A DNA stretch of 64,000 nucleotides from Metasolibacillus fluoroglycofenilyticus (lineage in GTDB: Bacteria > Bacillota > Bacilli > Bacillales_A > Planococcaceae), in contig NZ_PYWK01000003.1 of NCBI RefSeq assembly GCF_003049645.1, positions 217,398-281,397 on the forward strand, written 5' to 3'. Of this stretch, positions 17,394 through 26,296 are shown piece by piece. Position 1 is the first letter of the stretch, and every line of letters begins with the position of its first letter. The notes beneath the pieces are model-generated. The model saw nothing but the letters and a program-made list of their open reading frames with translations. It was not told where the DNA came from and searched no databases. A program made the translations under genes and the position numbers.

Positions 17394-18332
17394 TTATCTA
17401 GAACTTTTGCGGTCTAAAATAACCGCAATAAGTATAACTAGCCCCTTTATAACTTGCTGATAGAATGATGAAACGCCAATAATATTTAAACCATTATTTA
17501 GCACACCAATAATGAGTACCCCAATTAATGTTCCAAAAATTCTACCTCTACCACCCGCTAAGCTTGTGCCACCAATTACAACAGCTGCAATTGCATCTAA
17601 TTCATACCCAGCACCCGCAGTTGGTTGTGCAGAGCTTAAGCGCGATGTTAAAATAACCCCTGCTAAAGCTGCCATCGCACCGCTAATCACATATACTAGC
17701 GTTTTTGTCTTAATTGTGGAAATCGAGGATAGCCTCGCTACCTCCTCATTCCCCCCAACTGCATAAACACCGCGTCCATATACTGTTTTTTCAATTAAAA
17801 TATATAAAACGATAAATGCAACTAGAAAAATAATCATCGGCAAGGGTAGCCCTAGAAGCTTTCCTTGACTAATAAAGTCTAAAAATTTTGCATTTGTCGT
17901 TACACCCATTGCTGGAATTCCATCTGAAATAATAAGAGTAATCCCTTGGAACATCGTCATCGTAGCTAACGTAACAATGAAGGCTTGAAGCTTTATTTTT
18001 GCTACAAGAAAACCATTGAATAGCCCCAATCCCGCACCTAAAAGGATAACAATGATAATCGCTATAACATCAGGTGTTCCACCTAAAATTAATAAACCTA
18101 ATACCATGCCAGATAAACCTAAAATAGCACCGACTGATAAATCAATTCCCCCTGTCAAAATAACAAAGGTCATACCTAATGCAATCAAACCATTGATTGA
18201 AACTTGTCTAAATATATTCAAAATGTTATATGTAGTTAAAAATTTAGGATTCATTACTGAAATAATTATTACTAGCAGTAGTAAAACAATTACCGTCCCG
18301 TATTTATCATAAATCGCTCTAGCTTTAGCCAT
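17394..18332 (-). CDS. Sugar ABC transporter permease, RbsC-like
   Basis: A 312-residue permease of the BPD_transp_2 family, almost wholly hydrophobic with eight or more helices. The hallmark segments GGIDLSVGAILGLSG and GGTSLAGGRGRIFGTLIG are present. It forms the homodimeric channel of a CUT2-type sugar importer. It lies 6 bp after the ATPase gene and 24 bp before the receptor gene, in the usual rbsACB order, and has GGGTGAGGAAG as ribosome site. Confidence 0.9.
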   Translation of the reverse strand: MAKARAIYDKYGTVIVLLLLVIIISVMNPKFLTTYNILNIFRQVSINGLIALGMTFVILTGGIDLSVGAILGLSGMVLGLLILGGTPDVIAIIIVILLGAGLGLFNGFLVAKIKLQAFIVTLATMTMFQGITLIISDGIPAMGVTTNAKFLDFISQGKLLGLPLPMIIFLVAFIVLYILIEKTVYGRGVYAVGGNEEVARLSSISTIKTKTLVYVISGAMAALAGVILTSRLSSAQPTAGAGYELDAIAAVVIGGTSLAGGRGRIFGTLIGVLIIGVLNNGLNIIGVSSFYQQVIKGLVILIAVILDRKSSR

Positions 18333-18338
18333 TCTTCC

Positions 18339-19817
18339 TCACCCTCTCGTTGCAAAATCCATAATATTTTCTTGATTTGCTTCATCCCGTTCAAAAATTT
18401 TTACTAATCTCTTTTCTCTCATTACAGCAATACGGTCACACATACCTAAAACCTCGGGTAGCTCACTTGACACTAAAATAATGGCAACACCAGCGGCTTT
18501 TAAATCGTTGATAATTTCATAAATCTCCTTTTTAGCACCAATATCTACACCTCGTGTCGGCTCATCTAAAATAAGAATGGAAGGATTCGTATGCAACCAC
18601 TTTGCAATAACTACCTTTTGTTGATTTCCTCCTGATAAATTAGCAATTTTACTATTCGAAGAAGCCATTTTTATATTGAGCTTCTTTTTGTACTTCTCCA
18701 TTTCGGATAACCTTTTCTTATCGCTAATAAAATTTGATGTCGTAAAATCCTTTAATGCAGATAACATTAAATTTTCACTCACGCTGAAATCCAATATAAT
18801 TCCTTCATTTTTTCGATCCTCAGTAATAAAGCCTATCCCCAAGCTTTTTGCTGTTTTGGGTGAATTAATTTTTTCCTCTTTACCCCTAATATAAATTTTC
18901 CCTTTGGCAGCAGGGCAGCTTCCAAAAATGGCGTGCATTACATCTGTACGTCCAGCACCCATTAGCCCAGAAAAACCTAATATTTCACCTGCCCGCACTT
19001 GGAAGCTAACATTTTCAAATCTCCCCTCCAACGTTAAATCTTTTGTTTCTAACAAAACTTCTCCCGGCTCGCGCTCAAGTCGTGGGAAACGTTCGCTTAA
19101 GTCATAGCCGACCATCATTTTAACGATTTCATCAAAGCTTGTATCCGCTTTCTTTTTTTCCCCTATAAATGTGCCATCTCGCATTACTGTGATGGCATCA
19201 CATATTTCAAAAATCTCTTCCATGCGATGTGATATATAAATAAAGGACTTCCCTTGTGATTTAAGCTGTCTGATTACTTGGAAAAGCAATCGAATTTCTT
19301 TCTCTGTTAAAGCTGCTGTCGGCTCGTCCATAATAATCAGCTCTGCATCTAATAATAATGCTTTAGCAATTTCTACTAACTGACGTTTGCCGACAGAGAT
19401 AGATTTGATACTTATACTCGGGTTTACTTCTAACCCAAGCATTTGCAATTTTTCAGTTGCAAGCTTCTCCATTTTTTTCTTATCAACAAAGCCCCAACGA
19501 TTGGTAATTTCTCTACCTAAAAACATATTGTCCACAATGCTCATTTCATTCAGCACATTTAATTCTTGATGTATAAAGGCAATTTTAGATTTCTCGCTGT
19601 CTTTAATCGAATGAATTTGAGCCACCTCGCCATTAATTCGAATTTCTCCTTCATCCTTTGTATAGACACCTGTTAAAATTTTCATTAATGTCGATTTTCC
19701 AGCCCCATTTTCCCCCATAAGCGCATGTACCTCTGACGGTCTTACATGAATTTGAGCATGTTTTAATACTTTCACTTCATCAAAAGATTTTTTAATATTC
19801 GACATGACTAATTCCAA
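18339..19817 (-). CDS. Sugar ABC transporter ATPase, RbsA-like (two ABC domains)
   Basis: A 492-residue protein made of two ABC domains in tandem, as in RbsA/MglA/XylG. The first has Walker A GENGAGKST, a SVGKRQ-type signature and MDEPTAALTEKE; the second has the usual degenerate GLMGAGRT P-loop, LSGGNQQKV signature and LDEPTRGVDIGAK. I chose a TTG start at 19817 because GGGGGTGG lies five bases upstream and the N-terminus then matches the family; a TTG at 19832 is the longer alternative. It powers import with the RbsC- and RbsB-like partners downstream and follows the LacI-type gene by about 36 bp. Confidence 0.88.
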   Translation of the reverse strand: MELVMSNIKKSFDEVKVLKHAQIHVRPSEVHALMGENGAGKSTLMKILTGVYTKDEGEIRINGEVAQIHSIKDSEKSKIAFIHQELNVLNEMSIVDNMFLGREITNRWGFVDKKKMEKLATEKLQMLGLEVNPSISIKSISVGKRQLVEIAKALLLDAELIIMDEPTAALTEKEIRLLFQVIRQLKSQGKSFIYISHRMEEIFEICDAITVMRDGTFIGEKKKADTSFDEIVKMMVGYDLSERFPRLEREPGEVLLETKDLTLEGRFENVSFQVRAGEILGFSGLMGAGRTDVMHAIFGSCPAAKGKIYIRGKEEKINSPKTAKSLGIGFITEDRKNEGIILDFSVSENLMLSALKDFTTSNFISDKKRLSEMEKYKKKLNIKMASSNSKIANLSGGNQQKVVIAKWLHTNPSILILDEPTRGVDIGAKKEIYEIINDLKAAGVAIILVSSELPEVLGMCDRIAVMREKRLVKIFERDEANQENIMDFATRG

Positions 19818-19853
19818 TACTGCCACCCCCAAAATGTCGCTATTTGCAATAAA

Positions 19854-20882
19854 TCATTCCATTCCTATTGTTGATTTTCTAAAAATTAATTTTGTATCAA
19901 CCATTACTTTTATACTCATTTCTTCTTCACGAATTAAAGAGTTGAGCCTTCTTACAGCCATTGCTGCCATTTGTTGCTTATCCACATGAATAGTTGTCAG
20001 TTCTGGCGTAATAACAACAGATTCATTGATATTATCGAAGCCAATCACCGAAACTTGCTCCGGTACACGTATACCCATATCTATCAATGATTTTATAGTA
20101 CTAATAGCTAAATAATCATTTTCACAAAGCAAAGCAGTTGGTGCATTACCTTCTTGTTGAATTTTCTCTATCCACTTTTGAAAGGAGCGGTTTATACCGA
20201 TATGATTTGAAGTCAATTGATATTTGACAAAGCTATTATCCAAACCATAACGTTCAACTGCTTGTTTGAAGCTTTCTTGTCGTTCATCTAAATTTGGAAT
20301 GCGTTCCTCAGATTTGATATAACCCACGTTTTTATGCCCTAAATCAACTAAATGTTGGACTGCTTGGAAAATCCCCATGCGATTATTCATAACAACAAAA
20401 TCAACCTCTAATTCAGGTACCAATGTATCTAACACTACTAATTTACTAAACTGATTTTTAATTAATAAAATCTGCTCTTTTGTAAGATTTGTACCTAGTA
20501 AAATAACTCCATCTTGGTCTGCTGCTGTGTATTCAAATTTATTTTCTAATAAACTTTTCAAATCCATTGTTGAAAGAGTAAGTTCACACCCAAATTGAGC
20601 ACATTGCTCCTGCACACTTTGAATTAATTCACTAAAAAAAGGTTTTTTCTCATACTGTTCTTGCATAAATGATGTATCTGTTACAACTAAAAATCGTACT
20701 GTTAGTTTACTAAATTTCATTTTTTCACTAGTACTACTTTTATGCATATAACCATTTTCATCTGCAATTCGTAAAATTTTATCTCTCGTCTTTTCACTAA
20801 TACCTTTTTTACCATTCAAAGCTAAAGAAACAGCTGATTTTGATACATTCGCTAATCTTGCAATATCTTCTATTTTCATCAT
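19854..20882 (-). CDS. LacI-family transcriptional regulator
   Basis: A 342-residue repressor. The N-terminal helix-turn-helix and hinge read KIEDIARLANVSKSAVSLA with NGKKGISEKTRDKI after it, and the rest is a periplasmic-binding-protein-like effector domain (VSVIGFDNINESVV near the end). It heads the leftward importer/kinase operon and is divergent from the isomerase/transketolase operon, with a 200-bp gap that holds a promoter and an inverted repeat; it most likely represses both. GGGTGA precedes two adjacent ATG codons (20882 and 20879). The inducing sugar is unknown. Confidence 0.88.
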   Translation of the reverse strand: MMKIEDIARLANVSKSAVSLALNGKKGISEKTRDKILRIADENGYMHKSSTSEKMKFSKLTVRFLVVTDTSFMQEQYEKKPFFSELIQSVQEQCAQFGCELTLSTMDLKSLLENKFEYTAADQDGVILLGTNLTKEQILLIKNQFSKLVVLDTLVPELEVDFVVMNNRMGIFQAVQHLVDLGHKNVGYIKSEERIPNLDERQESFKQAVERYGLDNSFVKYQLTSNHIGINRSFQKWIEKIQQEGNAPTALLCENDYLAISTIKSLIDMGIRVPEQVSVIGFDNINESVVITPELTTIHVDKQQMAAMAVRRLNSLIREEEMSIKVMVDTKLIFRKSTIGME

Positions 20883-21007
20883 TTTATCACCCAATTATTT
20901 ATTCTCTTTAATAAATTAACATAATAATCTGAATTTTAAAAGTGTTTTTTACTAATTATTTTAGTTTTATTTTAGTTATTTTTTAGTTAATAGCTAAACT
21001 ATTTTTA

Positions 21008-21036
21008 TTGTCTAATTATTCCGATAATGATAGAAT
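21008..21036 (+). promoter_or_regulatory. Sigma-A-type promoter of the isomerase/transketolase operon
   Basis: TTGTCT (21008-21013), 17-bp spacer, TAGAAT (21031-21036). Transcription would start near 21043, just before a strong inverted repeat. Confidence 0.6.
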
Positions 21037-21047
21037 CAAAATTAAAT

Positions 21048-21082
21048 TGGTTCAACACACCCAATTTCACAGTGTTGAACCA
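21048..21082. promoter_or_regulatory. Perfect 11-bp inverted repeat overlapping the start of transcription
   Basis: TGGTTCAACAC (21048-21058), 13-bp spacer, GTGTTGAACCA (21072-21082). It lies downstream of the -10 element and upstream of the isomerase ribosome site. It can be read as a pair of operator half-sites for the divergent LacI-type repressor or as an RNA hairpin in the leader. The wide spacer is unusual for a single LacI operator. Confidence 0.6.
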
Positions 21083-21110
21083 TTAAATTATGTCGAGGGG
21101 GTTGACATGT

Positions 21111-22541
21111 ATGGAGAAAGTAGTTCTAGGTTATGCACCTACACGTAGAAATGTCTTTAGTGCTGAAGACGCTCAAAGGTATAAGGAGTTAATTTTAAAT
21201 AAAATTCATTCCTTTAATTTAAACATTGAAATAGTTGATTTAGAAGGAATAAATAAAGAGGGGCTTTTATATGGCGATTTAGATTGCGAAGAAAAGATTG
21301 TTGAACGCTTTACAGAGAAGAAGGTTGATGCACTATTTTTCCCTCATTGTAATTTTGGAACAGAGGATAGCGTTGCACGGGTTGCAAAAAAGCTGAATAA
21401 ACCTGTATTACTCTGGGGACCGCGCGACGAAGCACCATTAGAAAACGGCATGCGCCTACGCGATACACAATGCGGACTTTTTGCAACAGGTAAAATACTT
21501 CGTCGCTTCAATGTCCCATTCTCTTATATTGTCAATAGCTCTGTCGAGGATATTGTTTTTGAACGTGGCTTCCGTACTTTTATCGGTGCGGCTAATGTGG
21601 TGAAGCAATTCCGTTCGTTACGCATTTTACAAATTGGACCACGTCCTACAGATTTCTGGTCTGTTATTTGTAATGAAGGTGAATTATTAGAAAAATTCGG
21701 CGTTGAATTACATCCTATTACCCTAGAAGAAATCAAACGCCAAACAAATAAAGTTGAAGCTCAAAATCCTCCAGAATTATTAGACGCTATCGCCTATGTT
21801 CAGAAGCACCTTACTGCTATCGATGTCGAGGAGGAGCATATCCGAAAAATTGGCGCTTTAAAAGTAGCTATGAAAAATTTAGCGGAGAAAAATAAATGTT
21901 CTGCAATCGCTATACAATGCTGGTCATCTTTACAAGATGCAATCGGTATTATGCCTTGCTTGGCAAATGCCATTTTGACAGATGAACAAATTCCTGTAAC
22001 TTGTGAAACGGATATTCATGGCGCAATTTCTTCAGTTATGCTTCAAGCAGCAGCGCTTAATGAACGTCCTACCTTCTTTGCAGATTTAACAATACGCCAT
22101 CCTGAAAATGATAATGGTGAATTACTTTTCCACTGTGGAAACTTCCCCGTTTCTTTAAGTGTAGAGGAAGAACCTAGATTGCAAAAACATTTCTTATTTG
22201 ATTCACATGCACCGGGCACACATGAAGGTGAAATTAAAGGTGGCGAAATGACATTAGCTCGTTTTGATGGCGATCACGGGGAATACTCTTTATTCTTTGG
22301 TAATGCCCGTGGCATTTCAGGTCCTTATACGCGAGGCTCTTGGGTATGGGTTGAAGTTGATAATTGGCCATTATGGGAGGAAAAACTTGTAACCGGACCA
22401 TATATTCATCATATCGTTGGTATACATGCAAGCGTTGGGGCAGCTCTTTATGAAGCGTGTAAATATATTGATGGATTAACTCCAGATCCAGCAACACCTA
22501 GTGAAGATTATATTAAAGCATGGTTGAGAGGAGAATTTTAA
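21111..22541 (+). CDS. L-fucose/L-arabinose isomerase-like sugar isomerase
   Basis: A 476-residue protein of the FucI/AraA fold group. The N-terminal half has Rossmann-like segments (VDALFFPHCNFGTED, LRILQIGPRP), and the C-terminal half carries candidate metal ligands in TCETDIHGA (Glu), FFADLT (Asp) and FHCGNFP (His). Such enzymes convert an aldose to its ketose using Mn or Mg. The length and N-terminus differ from classical L-fucose isomerase (about 590 aa) and L-arabinose isomerase, so it is an uncharacterised subgroup to my knowledge. The ATG at 21111 follows AGGGGG; an in-frame ATG at 21090 is less likely. First gene of the rightward sugar operon. Confidence 0.75.
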   Translation: MEKVVLGYAPTRRNVFSAEDAQRYKELILNKIHSFNLNIEIVDLEGINKEGLLYGDLDCEEKIVERFTEKKVDALFFPHCNFGTEDSVARVAKKLNKPVLLWGPRDEAPLENGMRLRDTQCGLFATGKILRRFNVPFSYIVNSSVEDIVFERGFRTFIGAANVVKQFRSLRILQIGPRPTDFWSVICNEGELLEKFGVELHPITLEEIKRQTNKVEAQNPPELLDAIAYVQKHLTAIDVEEEHIRKIGALKVAMKNLAEKNKCSAIAIQCWSSLQDAIGIMPCLANAILTDEQIPVTCETDIHGAISSVMLQAAALNERPTFFADLTIRHPENDNGELLFHCGNFPVSLSVEEEPRLQKHFLFDSHAPGTHEGEIKGGEMTLARFDGDHGEYSLFFGNARGISGPYTRGSWVWVEVDNWPLWEEKLVTGPYIHHIVGIHASVGAALYEACKYIDGLTPDPATPSEDYIKAWLRGEF

Positions 22542-22543
22542 GC

Positions 22544-23401
22544 ATGGATATTATTAATTTAAAAATAAAAGCTGCTCAAATTCGAATAGACCTTATGCAA
22601 ATGATTACGAGAGCGCAAGCAGGTCATACTGGGGGCTCTTTAAGCAATACGGATATTTTAACTGCACTCTATTATAAAATAATGAAGCATTCACCAGAAA
22701 ATAGTAAGCTAGAAAACCGTGACCGTTTTATTGCAAGTAAAGGGCATTCTGTCGAATCACTTTGGTGCATTTTAGCTGATTTGGGTTATTTTCCGAAAGA
22801 AGAATTAGAAACATTTTCCCAATTTGGTTCTAGATTAATAGGTCATCCAAACAATACAGTACCAGGAATAGAAATGAACACAGGTGCTTTAGGGCATGGG
22901 CTATCCATCAGTGTAGGTATGGCATTAGCAAGCAGACGTGAGCAAATAGGCTACAAAGTTTACTGTTTAATGGGTGACGGTGAACAGGCTGAGGGCTCTA
23001 TATGGGAAGCTGCCATGGCTGGGGCGCATTATAAGCTAGGGAATTTAGTTGGCATAGTAGATATGAATGGGCTGCAAATTTCAGGCAGTACATCAGATGT
23101 CCTTTCCTCTGATCCCCTTAACGAGAAATGGGCAGCCTTTGGTTGGAATGTGATAGAAATTGACGGAAACTGCATGGAGCAGCTCGTCGCAACTTTTGAA
23201 GCCATTGATTCAACAAGCGATAAACCAACATTAATTTTAGCGAAAACTGTTAAAGGTAAAGGAGTTGGCTTCGCTGAAAATCAAGTGGGCTGGCATCATA
23301 AAGTACCAACAGAGGAGCAGCTGCAGTCAGCCGTAGCAGAACTGCAACAACAAATCGACAGCTATCGAAAGGAGCTAGTAGCTAATGAATACAATTCCTA
23401 A
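22544..23401 (+). CDS. Transketolase, N-terminal (TPP-binding) subunit
   Basis: A 285-residue protein equal to the first third of transketolase. It has GHTGGSLS near the start, GALGHGLS, and the thiamine-diphosphate motif GDGEQAEGSIWEA ending in VDMNG, all intact. The missing pyrimidine-binding part is supplied by the next gene, with which it overlaps by 17 bp, so the two form a split transketolase. It would move a two-carbon unit from a ketose phosphate to an aldose phosphate acceptor. Split transketolases of this type occur in dedicated catabolic pathways (for example apulose-4-phosphate and 6-deoxy-6-sulfofructose cleavage). Start at 22544, three bases after the isomerase stop, with GAGAGGAG upstream. 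Confidence 0.88.
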   Translation: MDIINLKIKAAQIRIDLMQMITRAQAGHTGGSLSNTDILTALYYKIMKHSPENSKLENRDRFIASKGHSVESLWCILADLGYFPKEELETFSQFGSRLIGHPNNTVPGIEMNTGALGHGLSISVGMALASRREQIGYKVYCLMGDGEQAEGSIWEAAMAGAHYKLGNLVGIVDMNGLQISGSTSDVLSSDPLNEKWAAFGWNVIEIDGNCMEQLVATFEAIDSTSDKPTLILAKTVKGKGVGFAENQVGWHHKVPTEEQLQSAVAELQQQIDSYRKELVANEYNS

Positions 23402-24326
23402 TAGACAAGTTGTATGTGACACACTTTTAGAATTGGCTAAAAAAGATTCTTCTATTTATGTATTAGCAAGTGATTCCAGAGGCTCTGCTGCAATGGGACC
23501 CTTTGCCGAAACTTATCCCCAGCAGTTTGTTGAGGTTGGCATCGCAGAGCAGAATATTGTTGGTATTGCGGCTGGTCTAGCGCACAGCGGTAAAAAGCCT
23601 TTCGTTACTTCACCCGCCTGTTTTTTAAGTATGCGGAGCATTGAACAAATTAAAGTCGATGTTGCCTACTCTCAAACAAATGTAAAGCTAATCGGTATTA
23701 GCGGTGGTATTAGTTACGGTGCACTAGGTATGTCACACCACTCTGTACAGGATTTTGCAGTGACTCGAGCGATTCCCGATTTAACGGTAGTCGTACCTGC
23801 TGACCGTCACGAAACAAAGAAAATGATTGAAGCTTTGACAAACTATGAGCAGGGGGCCTATATGCGAATTGGACGTAATCCGGTAGCCGATGTGTACGAC
23901 TCTGATAATTTCGATTTTGAAATAGGTAAGTCTATTCAACTTGCAGAAGGTAACGATGTAACAATCATCGCTTGTGGTGAAACCGTCAAAATTGCACTTG
24001 ATACGAGCAAAAAGCTAGCGAAGTCTAATACTCACTGTAGAGTAATTAATATGCATACAATCAAGCCATTAGATACAGCAGCGATTATCAAGGCTGCTCA
24101 AGAAACAAAATATATCGTAACGCTTGAGGAGCATTCAATTTACGGCGGCTTAGGCTCCGCTGTTGCAGAAGTTGTTGTACAATCACAGTCCGTTCCAATG
24201 AAAATATATGGTATCCCTGACGAGCCTGCTATTGCAGGTAAAACGAAGGAAGTATTCAATCACTATGGGCTAAATGCCGAGCAACTAGCAGAGGATATTA
24301 CAGCATTTTTAAAGAAGGCTGATTAA
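23385..24326 (+). CDS. Transketolase, C-terminal subunit
   Basis: A 313-residue protein covering the pyrimidine-binding and C-terminal domains of transketolase. The catalytic glutamate lies in VGIAEQNIVGIAAG, and histidines in GMSHHSVQD correspond to the substrate-binding region. The C-terminal domain runs from about residue 190 (VTIIACGETVKIAL). It overlaps the N-terminal subunit gene and is followed after one base by the second FGGY kinase, showing tight co-expression. Function depends on assembly with the N-subunit. The donor ketose phosphate is not predictable; see the locus-level finding. Confidence 0.88.
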   Translation: MNTIPNRQVVCDTLLELAKKDSSIYVLASDSRGSAAMGPFAETYPQQFVEVGIAEQNIVGIAAGLAHSGKKPFVTSPACFLSMRSIEQIKVDVAYSQTNVKLIGISGGISYGALGMSHHSVQDFAVTRAIPDLTVVVPADRHETKKMIEALTNYEQGAYMRIGRNPVADVYDSDNFDFEIGKSIQLAEGNDVTIIACGETVKIALDTSKKLAKSNTHCRVINMHTIKPLDTAAIIKAAQETKYIVTLEEHSIYGGLGSAVAEVVVQSQSVPMKIYGIPDEPAIAGKTKEVFNHYGLNAEQLAEDITAFLKKAD

Positions 24327-24327
24327 A

Positions 24328-25800
24328 ATGGGTAAATTTATTTTAACTATCGACCAAAGCACTTCCTCAACAAAAGTATTTCTTGTTGATAAGAAAGGAA
24401 ATATTGTTGATAAATTGGGGCTTGATCATCGGCAAATATATCCACAGCCTGGATGGCTTGAGCATAATCCTGAGGAAATCTATCAGAACCTCTTGCAGCT
24501 TTTCCATGAATTAGTGGAGAAACAGCAATTAAAAAATGGAGATGTCGAGGCAATTTCAATAACGAATCAGCGCGAAACCTGCTTACTATGGAATCAAGAG
24601 GGGCAGCCAGTGCAAAATGCAATTGTTTGGCAATGCAATCGTACAGCTCCTCTTTGTCAGCAATTAATTGAAGCTGGACATCATGATATGATTGCAGAAA
24701 AAACGGGCTTATTGATTAATCCTTATTTCTCTGCTACAAAACTCCAATGGTTACTACAAGCATACCCGAGCATGCAGCAGCCTTATTTTGGAACAATGGA
24801 CAGTTGGATTATTTATAATTTAACAAATAAAAAAGTACATGCTACAGATTATACGAATGCAAGCCGTACCCTACTATTTAATATTCATACACTCGATTGG
24901 GATTCGGAATTAATCGCATTATTTAATGCGGATAATGCAAAGTTGCCTAAAATTTTAGAATCAGATGCTGCATTCGGCAGTACGAATGATTTACGTTTGC
25001 CCGAAGCACTGCTTGCTATTCCTATTTACGGTGTAATTGGTGATTCACAGGGGGCTTTATTTGCTCAAGGCTGCTTTAAAGTCGGTATGGCAAAAGCTAC
25101 ATTAGGCACGGGTACATCTGTCTTGATGAACATTGGCAACAGCCCCATCCCTGTTCAAAATGGACTAGTAACAACCGTAGCCTGGAAGCTTAAATCAGAA
25201 ATTAATTATGCTTTAGAAGGTATTATTTATAGCACTGGTGATACCATTTCATGGGCAAAAAATAATTTAGGTTTATTTAAAAATTACAAGGAATTGATGG
25301 AGATTCTAGAAAATACACCTTCGAGTGAGGGGGTTGTTATTATTCCAGCTTTTCACGGTATGGGCGCACCGTACTGGAATAGTGAAGCGAAAGCCGCTAT
25401 CTATGGGCTAAGTCGCAGCTCTTCAAGTGCCCATATTATAAGAGCATGTATTGAAAGTATCGCACACCAAATTCGAGATGTAACACAATTAATTACAAAA
25501 GAATCAGCATTAACGATTCAGGCACTACGCTGTGACGGTGGTGCGACTTCAAATCATTTTCTTATTCAGGATTTAGCAAATTTCCTACAACTAAACATTA
25601 AAACAACAGATAAAATGGACCTTTCCCCTCTCGGAGCAGCATTTATTTGTGGTCTTGCTTTAGGCTGGTGGGATTTACGAACGATTGAGAATCAACTTAT
25701 AACTTATCGCAGTTTTAATCCAACTTGGGATTCTCAAAGAGCTATTCAAAAGAAAAAGCAATGGGACAGTATTGCTCAAAATTTAAACTTATTTTATTAA
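24328..25800 (+). CDS. FGGY-family kinase, glycerol-kinase-like
   Basis: A 490-residue kinase closely resembling GlpK along its whole length: YPQPGWLEHNPEEI, ITNQRETCLLWN (substrate Arg-Glu), IVWQCNRT, DYTNASRTLLFNI (substrate Tyr) and the catalytic Asp in GDSQGALFAQG. GlpK proteins read GDQQAALF at that last place, so the residue after the catalytic Asp has changed. It closes the isomerase/transketolase operon, not a glp locus: no glpF or glpD is near. It may phosphorylate glycerol, dihydroxyacetone or a short ketose released by the pathway. The coexistence with a XylB-like kinase in the same locus suggests the two act on different intermediates. Confidence 0.82.
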   Translation: MGKFILTIDQSTSSTKVFLVDKKGNIVDKLGLDHRQIYPQPGWLEHNPEEIYQNLLQLFHELVEKQQLKNGDVEAISITNQRETCLLWNQEGQPVQNAIVWQCNRTAPLCQQLIEAGHHDMIAEKTGLLINPYFSATKLQWLLQAYPSMQQPYFGTMDSWIIYNLTNKKVHATDYTNASRTLLFNIHTLDWDSELIALFNADNAKLPKILESDAAFGSTNDLRLPEALLAIPIYGVIGDSQGALFAQGCFKVGMAKATLGTGTSVLMNIGNSPIPVQNGLVTTVAWKLKSEINYALEGIIYSTGDTISWAKNNLGLFKNYKELMEILENTPSSEGVVIIPAFHGMGAPYWNSEAKAAIYGLSRSSSSAHIIRACIESIAHQIRDVTQLITKESALTIQALRCDGGATSNHFLIQDLANFLQLNIKTTDKMDLSPLGAAFICGLALGWWDLRTIENQLITYRSFNPTWDSQRAIQKKKQWDSIAQNLNLFY

Positions 25801-25866
25801 TTGCGACCGCATTTTCCCATCTTTTTGTTATCATATAACGAGAGGATAATTGCAGGGGGATTGTTT

Positions 25867-26190
25867 ATGAATATTTTTGAATACCAGCAGTGGATTACTG
25901 CATTTTATAAGGAACGCAATTGGTATCAGCTAAGTCCATTTATTCGCGTAAACTTTTTAACGGAGGAAGTTGGCGAAGTTTCAAGAGCTATTCGCACAAT
26001 TGAAATTGGGCGTGACCGTCCAGATGAAGCGGCATTAACTAAAACAGAACAAATTGACAATTTAAAAGAGGAGCTTGGCGACGTGCTCGATAATCTTTTT
26101 ATCTTGGCAGATAAGTATGATATTGATTTAACCGAAATTATGATTAGCCATAAAGAAAAGCTCATGAATCGATATAAAGAAACCGTCTGA
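25867..26190 (+). CDS. MazG-like nucleotide pyrophosphohydrolase
   Basis: A 107-residue all-alpha NTP-PPase of the MazG-like group. The metal-binding signature is LTEEVGEVSRAI followed by KEELGDVLDNL (the EExxE ... ExxD pattern). Such proteins hydrolyse (d)NTPs to the monophosphate and pyrophosphate, often cleaning odd nucleotides. The ATG at 25867 follows GCAGGGGGATT. A gap of 66 bp after the kinase gene and its own putative promoter suggest it is separate from the sugar operon, though read-through is possible because I see no terminator between them. Confidence 0.8.
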   Translation: MNIFEYQQWITAFYKERNWYQLSPFIRVNFLTEEVGEVSRAIRTIEIGRDRPDEAALTKTEQIDNLKEELGDVLDNLFILADKYDIDLTEIMISHKEKLMNRYKETV

Positions 26191-26234
26191 AAAGCTTTTT
26201 TGAGAAGAAGATTGTGACAGCTCTCTCCTATCGC

Positions 26235-26274
26235 AAAGAGGTCGTCTCAAAATGATTTTTCAGACGACCTCTTT
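26235..26274 (+). terminator. Terminator after the MazG-like gene
   Basis: AAAGAGGTCGTCT pairs perfectly with AGACGACCTCTTT around a 14-base loop, followed by ATT. It lies between convergent genes and can serve both. Confidence 0.8.
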
Positions 26275-26296
26275 ATTGTACCGAAAGTATACAGAT

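Noticed and set aside
21111..25800. Sulfoquinovose transketolase (sulfo-TK) pathway
   Set aside because: It uses a split transketolase, but I see no sulfolactaldehyde-handling enzyme and no sulfosugar isomerase; the kinases also argue against it.
21111..25800. D-apiose pathway as an exact match
   Set aside because: A kinase plus split transketolase fit, but the isomerase here is of the FucI/AraA kind while the apiose isomerase I recall is a TIM-barrel type. Kept only as an analogy.
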